This document shows positions 22,616 to 33,738 of a stretch of 64,000 bases of DNA, piece after piece (positions within the stretch are counted from its first letter, which is position 1; each line of letters begins with the position of its first letter). The notes below the pieces were generated by a model, which saw nothing but the letters and a program-made list of their open reading frames with translations, made no database searches and was not told where the DNA came from. Source of the DNA: Camellia lanceoleosa (Eukaryota > Streptophyta > Magnoliopsida > Ericales > Theaceae); the NCBI GenBank assembly GCA_025200525.1, contig CM045758.1, forward strand, positions 194,592,463-194,656,462, in the 5' to 3' direction. A program made the translations under genes and the position numbers.

Positions 22616-24487
22616 GAAAATTGATTAATTTGTCCCATTAAGTGATTTTGAATTTTGATAGATATACATCAGAAAAATAGATAATTACATTACTAAATCA
22701 TAATTTAAATTTAGATATTATTATATATTTTTGAGATCCGTATTTAAATTCTTATCTTTTTATATTTTTGTGTGGTTTCTATTTTTTTTTTATTTTTTTC
22801 AATTTATTTAAAATAGAGTTGTGGGTTTCTATTTTTTTTTTTTTTGTCTTGTTTAATTTATCTATAGTTTCTATTTGCTTTTAATTATTATTATTTAGGT
22901 AAGTTATAATGTGAGTTAGATATGTGATATACATGTCAGTTTTATTGATTTAAACTATGATGGTGTGAGATATTTTGATAGATATAAATCAGAAAAATAG
23001 ATAATTATATTACTAAATCATAATTTAAATTTAGATATTATCATATTTTTTGAAATCCATATGTAAATTATTATCTTTTTTTTTTCATTTTTGTGTGGTT
23101 TCTATTTGTTTTTTTTTTTCAATTTATTTAAAATGCAGTTGTGGGTTTTTATTTTTTTAGTTTAATTTATGTATGGTTTCTATTTGTTTTTAATTATTAT
23201 TATTTAGGTAAATTATGATGTGAGTTAGATATATGATAAACATGTGACTTTTATTGATTTAAAGTATGATGGTGGAAGATGTTTTCAAATTTTATTTGTT
23301 TACATAAACATTAAAGATTTTTAAAATTTAAAATTGGATATTGAGATGCAAAAAAAAGATTTTAACTGAATAAATGAAAATAATATTTATTAATTTTATC
23401 TATCTGTATATTTGATTTTTAGTTTTTTTTTTTTTGTTATGTTATAATATAATAGATAAGATATAGATAAATATTCACAACTTTCATGAAAAATATTACT
23501 TGATTTTTTGAGGAAGAGAGAAGGAAGGCAAGTTTTAATTTTTTTTTTTTAAATCGATAAGAGTGATTAAGATGAAGAGATTATGAAATATTTTTGTTAT
23601 CTTTTCATTTAAAATTTATAAATTAAGGAAAAATTATTATTTCTAAAATAATTAAATAAATAAATCAGTCGATAAGTTTTTTAATCTATTTTATAAATTG
23701 AAAAATCAATAATTTTAGAAAATTGATTAATTTATCCCATTAAGTGATTTAAAATTTTGATAGATATACATCAAAAAAATAAATAATTATGTTACTAAAT
23801 TATAATTCAAATTTAGATATTATCATATCTTTTTGAGATTCACATCTAAATTCTTATCATCTTTATTTTTGTGTGGTTTTTAATTTTTTTTTTCTTCAAT
23901 TTATTTTAGATAGAGTTGTGGGTTTCTATTTTTTAAAAAATTTAATTTATTTGTGGTTTCTATTTGTTTTTAATTATTATTATTTAGGTAAGTTATGATG
24001 TGAGTTAAATATGTAATAGATATGTAAGTTTTATTGATTTAAAGTATGATAGTAGAAGATATTTTCAAATCAAATTTGTTTAGATAGATTTTATAGATTT
24101 TTAAAATTTAAAATTGGATATTGAGAGGCAAACAAAATATTTTAACTGAATAAATAAAAATTAAATTTATTAATTTTATCTATTTGTATATTTGATTTTT
24201 AAATTTTTTTTTTTTTGTTATGTTATATATATGATATAGATAGATACCTATAATTTCATGAAAAATATTATTTGATTTTTTGGAAGAGAGAAAAGGAATG
24301 CAAGTTTTAATATATATTTTTTAAAATTGGTGAGAGAGATTATAATAGAGAAATTATGAAATATTATCTTCCCATTTGAAATCTATAAACTAAGGGATAA
24401 TTATTATTTCTATAATAATTAAATAAATAAATTATTCAATAGGTTTTTTAATCTATTTTATAAATTAAAAAATCAATAATTTTATAA
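22616..24487. repeat. AT-rich tandem repeat, ~745-771 bp units
   Basis: Three units share the same text: a truncated one at about 22616-22971, then 22972-23716 and 23717-24487. Landmarks recurring in order are TTTTGATAGATATACATCA, AATTTAGATATTATCATAT, GTGTGGTTTCTATTTG, TTTTTAATTATTATTATTTAGG and GATTTTTTGGAAGAGAG. Units differ by many substitutions and poly-T length changes, so the duplication is old. No coding potential. Confidence 0.85.
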
Positions 24488-24830
24488 TGAGAGTTTGGAG
24501 CTCTTAGGAAACCTTATTTTCCTTATATAATATATAAATATAAATATTTATATTTGCTTTAGATATTTTTTTAATATACAAATTAGTTTTTTAGATTTTT
24601 TATAAAAATAATTTAACAATTCTATTACTAACCATAGTGTATGAGAGAAGTTAAAAAGGGTACTGCAGTAATTATGAGAGAAGTCAAAAAGGCTTATGGG
24701 TTGGGAGATGTCAACAAATGCAGAGATTTTTTTATTTTAAATCAAAAACTTAGAAAATTAAAATTGGAATATTGAACCTCTCACAAGGCTTGTGAGTTAG
24801 AAACTCCCTTTTCCTTATGTAATATATAGA
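24488..24830 (-). mobile_element. Helitron-like fragment
   Basis: Shares long blocks with 25220-26238 (TAATTTAACAAT...CTAACCATAGTGTATG and TACTGCAGTAA). On the minus strand it ends in a TCTATATATTACATAAGG terminus near 24830, similar to Helitron 5' ends. No matching hairpin or CTRR end is visible for it. Confidence 0.5.
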
Positions 24831-24840
24831 TCACATAATT

Positions 24841-24977
24841 AAGCCTCGTTTATCAACTATTCATTTTAGTTAAAAAGTTATTATAAGTTGTTACACCATT
24901 TTCTCTATTTTTTTATATATATTTTCATAAATTTTTTTAAAAAAAATAGTATAATAACATATTTCTAAACAAGGCTT
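24841..24977. mobile_element. Small MITE with 12 bp terminal inverted repeats
   Basis: 137 bp. Begins AAGCCTCGTTTA and ends TAAACAAGGCTT, inverted repeats with one mismatch. The interior is AT-rich and non-coding. I do not see a clear target duplication, so the superfamily is open. Confidence 0.6.
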
Positions 24978-25191
24978 TAGAGCAAGAGAAATTCATGATG
25001 AAAAGTTATTCAGTAGGTTTGAATTATTATGTGAACATTTGTACAGTTTAACAATAAAAAATACATGATTAGCTAGTCTAAAAATTAGGATATTGTTATA
25101 CAAGTTCAAAAATTAGATTTAATTTTTAATCTAATGATGTTATAATTAATTAGGATATTTAAGATAATATTCTTTGTTATATCTTCACTAA

Positions 25192-26238
25192 CTAGACTAT
25201 CACCCGTGCTATGCACGGGATAATTATAGATTTTTTTAATATATAAATTATGTTTTTTAAGATTTTTTATAAAAATAATTTAACAATCTTATCACTAACC
25301 ATAGTGCATGGGAGAAGTTGAAAAGGATACTGCAGTAACTATACACGGACTGTATCTATAATTATTTGTACGAGGGAATTTTAAATGCTGATTAGAGGAT
25401 TTTGACCAAATCAATAAATGCATGCATGTGGAAAGACGTGTAGATTGAAAAAAGTTAATAAATGTTGATCAGTGGATAGATATTTATATTTGTTTTAGAT
25501 TTTTTTTAATATATAAATTATGTTTTATAAAAATAATTTAACAATTTTATCACTAACCATAATGTATGAGAAAAGTTAAAAAGGGTACTGCAATAACTAT
25601 GCACGAATTGTATCTATAATTATTTATATGAGGGGATTTTAAATGTTGATCAGGGAATTTTAACAAAATCAATAAATGCAAGCATGTGGAAAGACATGTA
25701 AATTGAAAAAAGTTAATAAATGCTGATCAGGGAATTTTGACCAAATCAATAAATTTTGAGTTTTTTTTTAAATAAAAAATTTAGAAAATTCAGATTGAAA
25801 TATTGGAGCTCCCACAGGCCTTGGGGGTTAAAAACCCCCTTTTACTTAATATATAGTATAGATATAGATAGATAAATGTTTTTTTTAAGATTTTTTATAA
25901 AAATAATTTAACAATCTTATCACTAACCATAGTGTATAGGAAAAGTTGTAAAGGGTATTGCAGTAACTATGCACGGGTTGTATATATAATTATTTATATG
26001 AGGGGATTTTAAATGTTGATAAGGAGATTTTGACCAAATCAATAATGGTAGGCATGTAGAAAGATATGTAGATTGAAAAAAGTTAATAAATGTTGATTAG
26101 AAAATTTTGATCAAATCAATAAATGCTAAGGGTTTTTTTTTTTTTAAATCAAAAAATTAAGAAATTATGATTGAGAGATTGGAGCTCTCACAAAGCTTTG
26201 GGGTTAGAAACCCCCTTTTACTTAATATATAGTATAGA
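25192..26238 (-). mobile_element. Non-autonomous Helitron
   Basis: On the minus strand the 3' end is a 7 bp-stem hairpin CCCGTGC-ATA-GCACGGG (25203-25219), followed eight bases later by CTAG (25192-25195) and a host T. The 5' end is TCTATACTATATATTAAGT at 26238 preceded by host A, close to the plant Helitron 5' consensus. Insertion between A and T with no target duplication fits rolling-circle transposition. The interior is about three repeats of a ~350 bp unit (from about 25225, 25500 and 25880). A second identical 5' terminus occurs at 25862, so the element may instead be 25192-25862 plus a partial copy. There is no RepHel coding. Confidence 0.75.
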
Positions 26239-27309
26239 TTATTAACTAATAATATCACTTACACATTATTAAACTCTCATTTGCCATTCAAATTTTTGAG
26301 ATTACCAATTTAAAATAGTCACAAAAAAATAAAATAGATTAAAAAATTAATAAGACAAAACATGACATCTAAATTATAATTATTATTTTTTTTTACAAAA
26401 ATTAAAAAATAAATAAAAAATTTATTTTAAACGAGACTTTTTAACTTTAAACTAAACAATCAAAAAAGTTAAAAAATTAATTCACATTTCAAACGAAACC
26501 TGAGTCTAGAAAATAAATTTAAAAAATAGATTTACATATCATTTTTCTAATATAAGAGAAAAAGTGATGACGTATTCTCTTATTATTGTGAAGGATACAC
26601 ACCACCACCATGTACGCTACAAATTAGATGTGTTTTTTCTTTTTTTTCTTTTTTTCCTTTTTTTTTTTTTTGGTAAATTTTTTTGGGAACAAGGGCTCAT
26701 ATTGGACTGAAGTCAGCCCAATTAGCTCCACATGTAAGGATGGTCTGATGGGAAACCTGGCCCATAGTTGCCTTAACCTCAGAGTGTCATACGACTCAAA
26801 TCCTCAATCTCTCAATTGAATTTTTTGTCATTAGAGACGACCAATAGTTGAATTTATACTAAAATATTTATTTGCTCCTTATTCCAAATAACTTTTCTTC
26901 TCTCTCACCATTGCAAGAATAAAGTTCCATGGATCAAGACTTTATTGAAAAGCTAAAAGTCTAAAAGAATTCACCTAAGACTAGATTTCGTGCGAAAATC
27001 TTTAATCTACAATTATGTCAAAAATAAAAATGCACCACTTGAGCTGCCTTAATCATTCCACAAACGTGACACATACAGAGTAGAGTAAAATACATTTATA
27101 TGACATGCTATAATTAGTTTGTTAACCGTTTCACTCAATTTTTTCTTGTGGAGATCTCCCTTGGTAAACCTTTAATCCACCATTATATCCCAACTACAAA
27201 CCTTCATCTACCATTATATCGGGATAAATAATAAGTAAAAGAAATGACATATCATATCATATTATGATTGGCACAATATCATATAGTTTAGAAGAAAGGG
27301 TCACTAATG
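26239..27309. other. AT-rich intergenic DNA
   Basis: No gene seen. A T-rich run lies at 26635-26690. A less AT-rich patch at 26690-26820 has no recognisable product. Confidence 0.6.
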
Positions 27310-27320
27310 ACATACTAAAT

Positions 27321-27561
27321 AACCTCAATGGTTGGCTCAATCGGTGCAACTTGGGATTTAGGGATGTACTCTTCTAAGTTTTAGGTTCAACTTTCATTAG
27401 GTGCTATCAACTCTTTTGAGTCATACTCGAGAGCTCTGTCCGAGAATTGTCCAACCCACATAGAGAGGACACTTTGCATAAATCTCAAGATTAGTCAAGA
27501 TAAGTGTAAGTTGACTCAAACACCCGGTCATAAAAATAAATAAATAAAATAAAATAAAATA
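27321..27561 (+). mobile_element. tRNA-derived SINE with 11 bp target duplication
   Basis: 241 bp flanked by the direct repeat ACATACTAAAT (27310-27320 and 27562-27572). An internal Pol III promoter is visible: box A-like TGGCTCAATCGG at 27333-27344 and box B-like GGTTCAACTTT at 27384-27394. It ends in an A-rich simple tail (AAATAAATAAAATAAAAT). Long variable target duplications are typical of LINE-mobilised SINEs. A 3' fragment of the same family lies at 43152-43192. Confidence 0.85.
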
Positions 27562-27637
27562 ACATACTAAATCATTCTTTTGTTGGTCAATAAAATTCTC
27601 TTACCAATTAAACAAACACAAAACAAAACTAAAGAAG

Positions 27638-28230
27638 TGTTGGACCATTTTAATATCTTTTATTTATTTATTTATTTATATATTTTTGTTCATGAATCTT
27701 CTTTTGTCTTGTTCATGAATGTCATCTTGTTCATGAATAAAGATTCATTGTTTTAGTGTCCTTTTGTCTTGTTCATGAATAAAGATTAATTGGAGTTCAT
27801 AAACTTGGTGGTGAGTTAATTTTTTGAAGACTCTCTTTTTTCTCTAGGTTCATAGTCATTATTATTTTTTGGTATATTTTGTAAAATCCTAGTGACCTAT
27901 AAATAGTTCCTCTCATCTATTCTTTTTTACACTAACACACTAACTATTTTCTATACTTGAGAAGATTACTAGTAAAGAAGGGTATTTTTCTTGGTAGAGT
28001 TTTGGGTTCACCATCTTGTGCAGAGTTGGTCTAAACCATACGACAAGTGGTCGGGCTGTTGTATCCTAGAGGGGACAAATCATAGTTTTGTGACTGCTGC
28101 ATCAGTATTTGAGTTCTTCCTATCGCAGTGGGCTTGATTTCCTTAATGAAAACGAGATATCCGTGCCTCAGCCTGATCTATTTGTATCTCTTTTTCTTTG
28201 CATTATTTATCAATAAAATATATTTGTCTC
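27638..28230 (+). repeat. 5' LTR of the plus-strand copia element, main part
   Basis: Matches 40189-40730. It is interrupted at GTCTC (28226-28230) by the 5.08 kb solo LTR; the last part of the LTR is 33315-33331. A TATA-like CTATAAATAG lies at about 27897-27906. It keeps about 68 bp (repeats of CTTTTGTCTTGTTCATGAAT near 27700-27780) that the 3' LTR has lost. Confidence 0.92.
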
Positions 28231-29889
28231 TGTAACAACGCCCGCCGGGGGGGGGGGCCTCGCTACAGTTCGGACTCGATTTTTGTTGCGGTTCTACATC
28301 TCGAACCAAAGAGTCCAAATCCGGCAAATCGTTTTGAAGGAAAACAGATTTTTTTTGAAAGAAGTGCCAAACATGGACTGCTTTGCCAGATAACAGAGTC
28401 GCCACCTAAATATTTTAAAATGGGAAATTTAGGAAACCCTGACTCGGTGCCGAAAGGCCACGTGTCCGTCATCACCAAAGTTGGTTCGGGAACTTGGGTA
28501 CGATTAGGGAAGGTCACATCGTGAGCACCCCCTCTCGCCCGGTCAAAGACCGGCCTCTACTAACCATGATATCTGTTTTTGAAAACTTTGTATGCCCTTA
28601 TTCCGGTTATTAGCCTAGATTACTATGTGATGCTCGCAGCAAACAAGTATAGACTGGGCCGTTTGAATTGGAACAAAACATTTCATGTTTGTTTGTTTGA
28701 AAATGGTGTGAAGGTGCTACTCGCAGGTAGGCTAAAATGCGGATTTGCCACCCTCAGGTGGGCTTAGAAAACATGATTTTGCCACTATCTAGTGGGCTTA
28801 AAACAAACAGTCGATGAATTGTTCCAATTCAGATAACTCAACCTCCACCCACAGGCATTCAAGGCAGTTATATCATATAAGCACATAGCCTCATGGCAAG
28901 CATGCTATCATGGCAACACTCACACGCATGCAAGTATGCTAAAGCATAACAACTCACCGAGTACTCCAAGCCAAAACAGAAAACTGATTAGAAATCATGC
29001 ATGATCCTAAAATATACAGAATGCCTGATGCAACACATGCAAAAATGCAACTATAGTAGGCTCGGCTATTGTAAAGATGGCATATGGAATGCTACAACTA
29101 TCACATATTCAACTTGGAATTGAAATACGATGCAGTTTGTATGATCTGCCGAGCAGTGCATGCAAAAGCAGATGAATGATGCAAACATCTTTGTCATCTT
29201 GTATGCTAATTGAAATATGCCCTATATCTAACCATCCAAAGCGGATAAATAAAAGGAGAAAGACGTGGGGTTGGAAGATATACATCTCACTCACTCATCC
29301 TTATTACAATTTTTCCCTCACGCGGAGGGTCCGAATAAATAATAATACTGATCAGGAATGAAAGAATATCTGATCAATAAATGATTCTAATTAATTAACA
29401 AATTAATTTAAAAAAAGTAAATCGGCATGCAAGCCGTGGACCCTCGCTTCGATAGATGATGTATCTTTGAAACGCTTGGCGGAAATCCTTTGGGATGCCC
29501 TGATTAGCCTCTGTTTGCACTTTTCTCGAAATGCGCGCCGGATTCCGAAAAGTCGTTGATCCTCGATTTTGCTGCAACAGAGAGCAGGAAAAGGGCATAG
29601 CAATGTATTTTCACAAATATATGCATGCCTCGATCCTCGTGCCACCAATCACGCATACCGATGCATGATGGCCGAGGAACCGGATTGCACAACTCAATAT
29701 AGGGATGAATGCTACAACAAGACTTAACTCCATCATGGGTAATCCGGAGTGTCGGTGACTTAGGAATTGAGACCCGTTCCGTTACTCGGAGTACAAAACG
29801 TGCCTCGTTTCCCGTGCAATATGCATGATATGCGTGATATGCATGCAATGCAACTAATATACAACCTAGCATGCGCAATGCTATGAAAA

Positions 29890-30680
29890 TGAGATGCCTC
29901 GAAATGCGTGCCCGCGGACACGCAAACCGAGGCGATGGCATGAAATGTAAAGCGGATAAAACAGAATGCCTCGAAATGCGCGCCCACAGGCACGCAAACC
30001 GAGGCGATGATATGAAGATGAAAATCGGATAAAACCGAAGTGCCTCGAAACGCGTGCCCACAGGCGTGCAAATCGAGGCGATGATGAAAGATGAAAATCG
30101 GATAAAACTGAAGTGCCTCGAAACGCGTGCCCACAGGCGCGCAAATCGAGGCGATGATGAAAGAATGAAAATCGGATAAAGCAAAGTGCCTCGAAGCAGC
30201 GTGCCTGCAAATCGAGGCGATGATGAAAGAATGAAAATCGGATAAAAGCCGAAGTGCCTCAAAGCAGCGTGCCTGGTAGCGTAAATCGAGGCGATGATGA
30301 AAGAATGAAAATCGGATAAAAGCGAAGTGCCTCAGCAGCGTGCCTGGTAGCGCCGTCAGGCGATGATGAAAGATGAAAATCGGATAAAACCGAAGTGCCT
30401 CAAAGCAGCGTGCCTGGTAGCGCCGCAAATCGGCGATGATGAAAGAATGAAAATCGGATAAAACCGAAGTGCCTCGAAGCAGCGTGCCTGGTAGCGTAAA
30501 TCGAGGCGATGATGAAAGAATGAAAATCGGATAAAACCGAAGTGCCTCGACACACGTGCCCACAGGCGCGTAAATCGAGGCGATGATGAAAGATGAAAAT
30601 CAGATAAAACCGAAGTGCCTCGAAACACGTGCCCACAGGCGCGCAAATCGAGGCGATGATGAAAGATGAAACAAATGGCA
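29890..30680. repeat. Minisatellite, ~73 bp unit, about 11 copies
   Basis: Successive units carry GTGCCTCGAAGCAGCGTGCC or GTGCCCACAGGCGCGCAAAT, then TCGAGGCGATGATGAAAG and AAAATCGGATAAAACCGAAG. Unit starts are at about 29894, 29969, 30040, 30113, 30187, 30255, 30328, 30393, 30471, 30543 and 30618, with a diverged further unit at 30762. Two variant classes (CCCACAGGCGCG and CTGGTAGCG) alternate in blocks, suggesting expansion by unequal exchange. Confidence 0.88.
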
Positions 30681-31299
30681 TACGGAATGCAACGATGGGC
30701 TTACACCAACATGGGAGAGCCTCAGCTCACTCACATAGGAGGCCGTCGGATAAAACGGAGGTGCCTCGAAGTACGTTGCCGTGGGCAAGCAAACCGAGAC
30801 CATGCATTAAGGCATAAAATGACACCCGAAATGATATGCAAGCATGCAAACCACTAAATGAAGGGGAAAACAGCCCCGAAATGATACGAAATAACAACCG
30901 AAGCATGCAATCATCCCGAAATGTGAAATTAGACACCCGAGATGGCCTATAGCCATACTAAACATGCAAAAAAATGATCATGGCAGCAAGGACAGTAGCA
31001 AGGCAGTCCCAAATACAGCATATTTCAGTAACAATCATGGCCAAAAAGGAGACATAGATATGGCAACAAAATCATACAAGATTAATGGCCAAAAGAGCAT
31101 TACAATGGGAGGTGGTATATACAAACACCAAATGGACAAACTTTCTTCTACAACATGAAAGAGGGCCCAAAAATAAGCATATATGCAGTTTATGGCAGCC
31201 TCTAAATCATAAGACAAACATACTAGAAATGGAAGGCAAAAATGGAGCCACAAAAGGGTATAACATAAGACATGCAATCTATACATCAAATGACCAAAT

Positions 31300-32500
31300 C
31301 TTCTTCATGAAACATGTAAAGGGGGTCAAAAAAAGACTAAAACCAGTAGGGGTCGAAGTCCCAAAAACAAACACAAATAGGTCAAAAATTGCATGCAAAA
31401 ATGGGCACACTTGATGAAATTTGAAGGAGGTGGTAGATACAATGGCCAAATGAAGTTGAGCTCCTCTACAATGTTGTAGAGGGGCTCAAAATAAGCAAGA
31501 AATAAGTAGGGGTCGGACCCCTAAAAACCAACACAAATAGGTCAATTTTAGCATGCAAAAATGTGACAAACTTGGTGAATATTGAAGGAACTAGTATATA
31601 GAAATACCAAATGAAGTTGATCCCTTCTACAATGTTGTAGAGGGGCTCAAAATTAGCACAAAAGCAGTAGGGGTTGGAGCCCCAATTCTCAACCAATTAG
31701 AGTATAAAAAAGGATCAAGAAAAAGCCCTAAAAGTTGGTTTTGAATACTTACCCTTGAAGACTTGTCTTTCTTTGCTTCTTGGCTTTGATTTGTAGCTTC
31801 TCAACCTCTGAAATTCACTTCCCAGCTGCTGGAATTGAAGTTGGAATGGTGAGGCTAGGTGTTGGTGAAGGAATCAAGCAACACTTGAAGAAATTTTGGA
31901 GCTTTTGGCTATGGAAATTAGGTTTTTTGCTTAAGTGTTCTTGAGACAATTTTTTTCTAACCCTAGAGAAGAAGGGGTTGGGCCCTTTAAGTAGACAAGA
32001 AAGGGGTGTAAAGGGAGGAAAAGCACCAAGCTTTCCTCCCAAAATATCCAGGATGAGAGACACTTTGAAAAGCAATTTGGGCCAATTTGGAGCAGTGGAA
32101 GCGAGGAATCTGGCCGGCCGTAACTTTTCAGGAGGTGGCAGCCACCACACTGACCAGCCACCCACCATGGCCGGCCGGCCACCCCAAGAAAATGAACAGA
32201 AGATTTTCTGGCCGACCAGTATGCATAGGTGTCCTCCCAAGTGTGTAGAATAAGGCCCCAGGGTTGGAATTTGGCAACACTGAACCATGAGTCACAACAT
32301 AGAGCTTGAAGGAGAGGCCCAAAAATGAAACCAATAATTGCTGGCCGACCACCATACCAAAGTGTCCTCCTAGATGTGTGCAACAAGGTTCCAAGGTCGG
32401 AAATTGGCAACACTGAAGCAGGAGTCACAACATAGAGCTTGAAGGAGAGGCCCAAAAATGAAACCAATAATCTCTGGCCGACCACCATACCAAAGTGTCC
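31300..32500. repeat. Diverged internal duplications in the giant solo LTR
   Basis: A unit containing CTCTACAATGTTGTAGAGGGGCTCAAAAT recurs in diverged form near 31300, 31460 and 31630. A second unit (CACAACATAGAGCTTGAAGG, ATGAAACCAATAAT, CTGGCCGACCACCATACC, AAGTGTCCTCC) recurs near 32290 and 32425, with a partial copy near 32190. Confidence 0.75.
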
Positions 32501-33314
32501 TCCCATGTCCTCTGATCACAGATATGTAACTTTGGTTGGAAGAAAATACCCCCAAGGTGTTCAACATTGGCCCGGAAGTGAGAAAAACGGGCTCCGGAGG
32601 AGCAGCTATCTGGGATAATTGCTGCCCTCCCACCCCCCAGTGATCTTCCTGGTGTTGAAACAGAGGTACCTGCCAAGTTTGAACAAAAACCAATGAGAAA
32701 TGAACGTTCGGGGCCAAAACCGAGCAATTCGGGATCCCGAAAATGAAAGTGCGGAGGTGGCATCTGGCAAAGTGGATATCTGCAACTCAGTGTCCTCGGA
32801 ATGACAAAACAGAGGTTCTTGCCAAAACCCGGAGAAAAGCGGATGCGAAATGAATGCTCGGGGCCCAAGCAAATGCGATTCGGTCCCGCCATTCTGAGCA
32901 CGAAAGTGGCATCTGACCTGAAGTGGGCATCGAGGGCTCAGTGTTCCTCGGAACTATAAAACAATGGTGCAAGCCAAAAACCGGAGAACTTCGGAGATGG
33001 TTGGGTGGTCGAGCCGAGGCACGGCTTAGCGATCCGGCAAACCGAACCGCTCGAAATGGGCAAAATGGCCTCTGACCCACGAAAAAGTAGCTCACGGCCA
33101 CCGGAGATAATCTCTGAGACCACTCCTTCCTCGGGAAAAGCAGAAAACCGAGCTTGGTTGGCAACCGAGACAATGTAGAAGAAAGTTAAGTCCGGGAGGC
33201 GGCGCCTGCGCGACTCTTAAAATTCTGAACGAGCACAGTATGCAACATCACCAAACGCTCAATCGGTGACGTCTGAGTCTTAAAGTCGGTCAAAAATGGG
33301 GTGTCTACAGTCTC

Positions 33315-33331
33315 TGGTATTTTCACCAACA
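33315..33331 (+). repeat. Terminal fragment of the 5' LTR
   Basis: TGGTATTTTCACCAACA continues the LTR interrupted at 28230 and corresponds to the end of the 3' LTR (TGATATTTTCACCAACA, 40714-40730). The next bases are ATTTTAAGGAGATC, not an iMet-type PBS. Confidence 0.9.
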
Positions 33332-33349
33332 ATTTTAAGGAGATCAAAC

Positions 33350-33640
33350 ATGGAACAAGTACTAGAAAAAATCAATAATATAATTGGAGATCTCAATAAG
33401 CCTTTCAGGTTCAAGGGAATTCATTTTAAGAGGTAGAAATGAAAAGTTCTTTTTTATCTCAGCCTTATAAAAAGAATATGAAAAATTATGGTAAACCTTA
33501 CAATAAATGGATTAATCCAAATAAGAACCAAGGTCCATCACCTCCACAAAGTTTTACATGCTTTGTCTGTGACAAAAGTGAACATGTTGCTTGAACTTGC
33601 AAATTCCGAAAACGTGCACCTGCCCTAAAGGCTAACGTTA
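33350..33640 (+). pseudogene. gag: copia gag remnant with CCHC knuckle
   Basis: Starts with ATG 33350 (MEQVLEKINNIIGDLNKPFRF) and reads the usual copia opening (FKGIHFKR then a TAG where Trp is expected). Most of the middle of gag is missing, because the text jumps to a C-terminal basic region (QPYKKNMKNYGKPYNKW) and the knuckle CFVCDKSEHVA-TC at about 33558-33600. A TGA interrupts the knuckle between His and the last Cys. It is non-functional. Confidence 0.82.
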
Positions 33641-33738
33641 TCGATGAGCCATTTGTGGCGATGATTACAGACAATTGCATGGTTAATTATGTGGACGATT
33701 GGTGGGCAGATTCTGGTGCCAATAGACATGTTTGTTAT
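33641..33738 (+). pseudogene. copia protease, N-terminal part with active site
   Basis: DDWWADSGANRHVC: the copia protease active-site block (DSGA, with His and Cys downstream). It is interrupted at 33739 by a solo LTR; coding resumes at 35706 in the same frame once one GTTAT copy is removed. Confidence 0.85.

Larger units (their letters stand above)
28231..33309 (+). mobile_element. Giant solo LTR (5,079 bp), Ogre/Tat-like
   Basis: Bounded by TGTAACAACGCCCG and GGGTGTCTACA with perfect flanking duplication GTCTC (28226-28230 and 33310-33314). I find no second LTR, PBS, PPT or pol motif inside, so the whole length behaves as one LTR. Phrases near the start (GAGTCGCCACCTAA, GGGTACGATTAGGGAAGGTC, CCTCTCGCCCGGTCAAAGACC) are of the kind I associate with Ogre/Tat gypsy LTRs, which reach about 5 kb (from memory). 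It contains a minisatellite at 29890-30680 and diverged duplications at 31300-31690 and 32270-32500. Long minus-strand open frames here follow the repeats and base composition and are not genes. Confidence 0.78.

Noticed and set aside
26628..26819. Small protein with a poly-Phe start
   Set aside because: Begins in a T homopolymer; no family resemblance.
27333..27394. Functional tRNA gene
   Set aside because: Box A and B are present but no cloverleaf can be drawn and the unit ends in an A-rich tail with long TSD, so it is a SINE.
29504..30563. Overlapping minus-strand open frames of 250-267 codons rich in repeated FHHRLDLR-like text
   Set aside because: They are translations of the 73 bp minisatellite inside the solo LTR; similar peptides appear in several frames, so no frame is under selection.
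31815..32901. Minus-strand open frames of 115-191 codons in the giant solo LTR
   Set aside because: Overlapping frames of similar length on one strand, no recognisable domain, lying on duplicated GC-richer LTR DNA.
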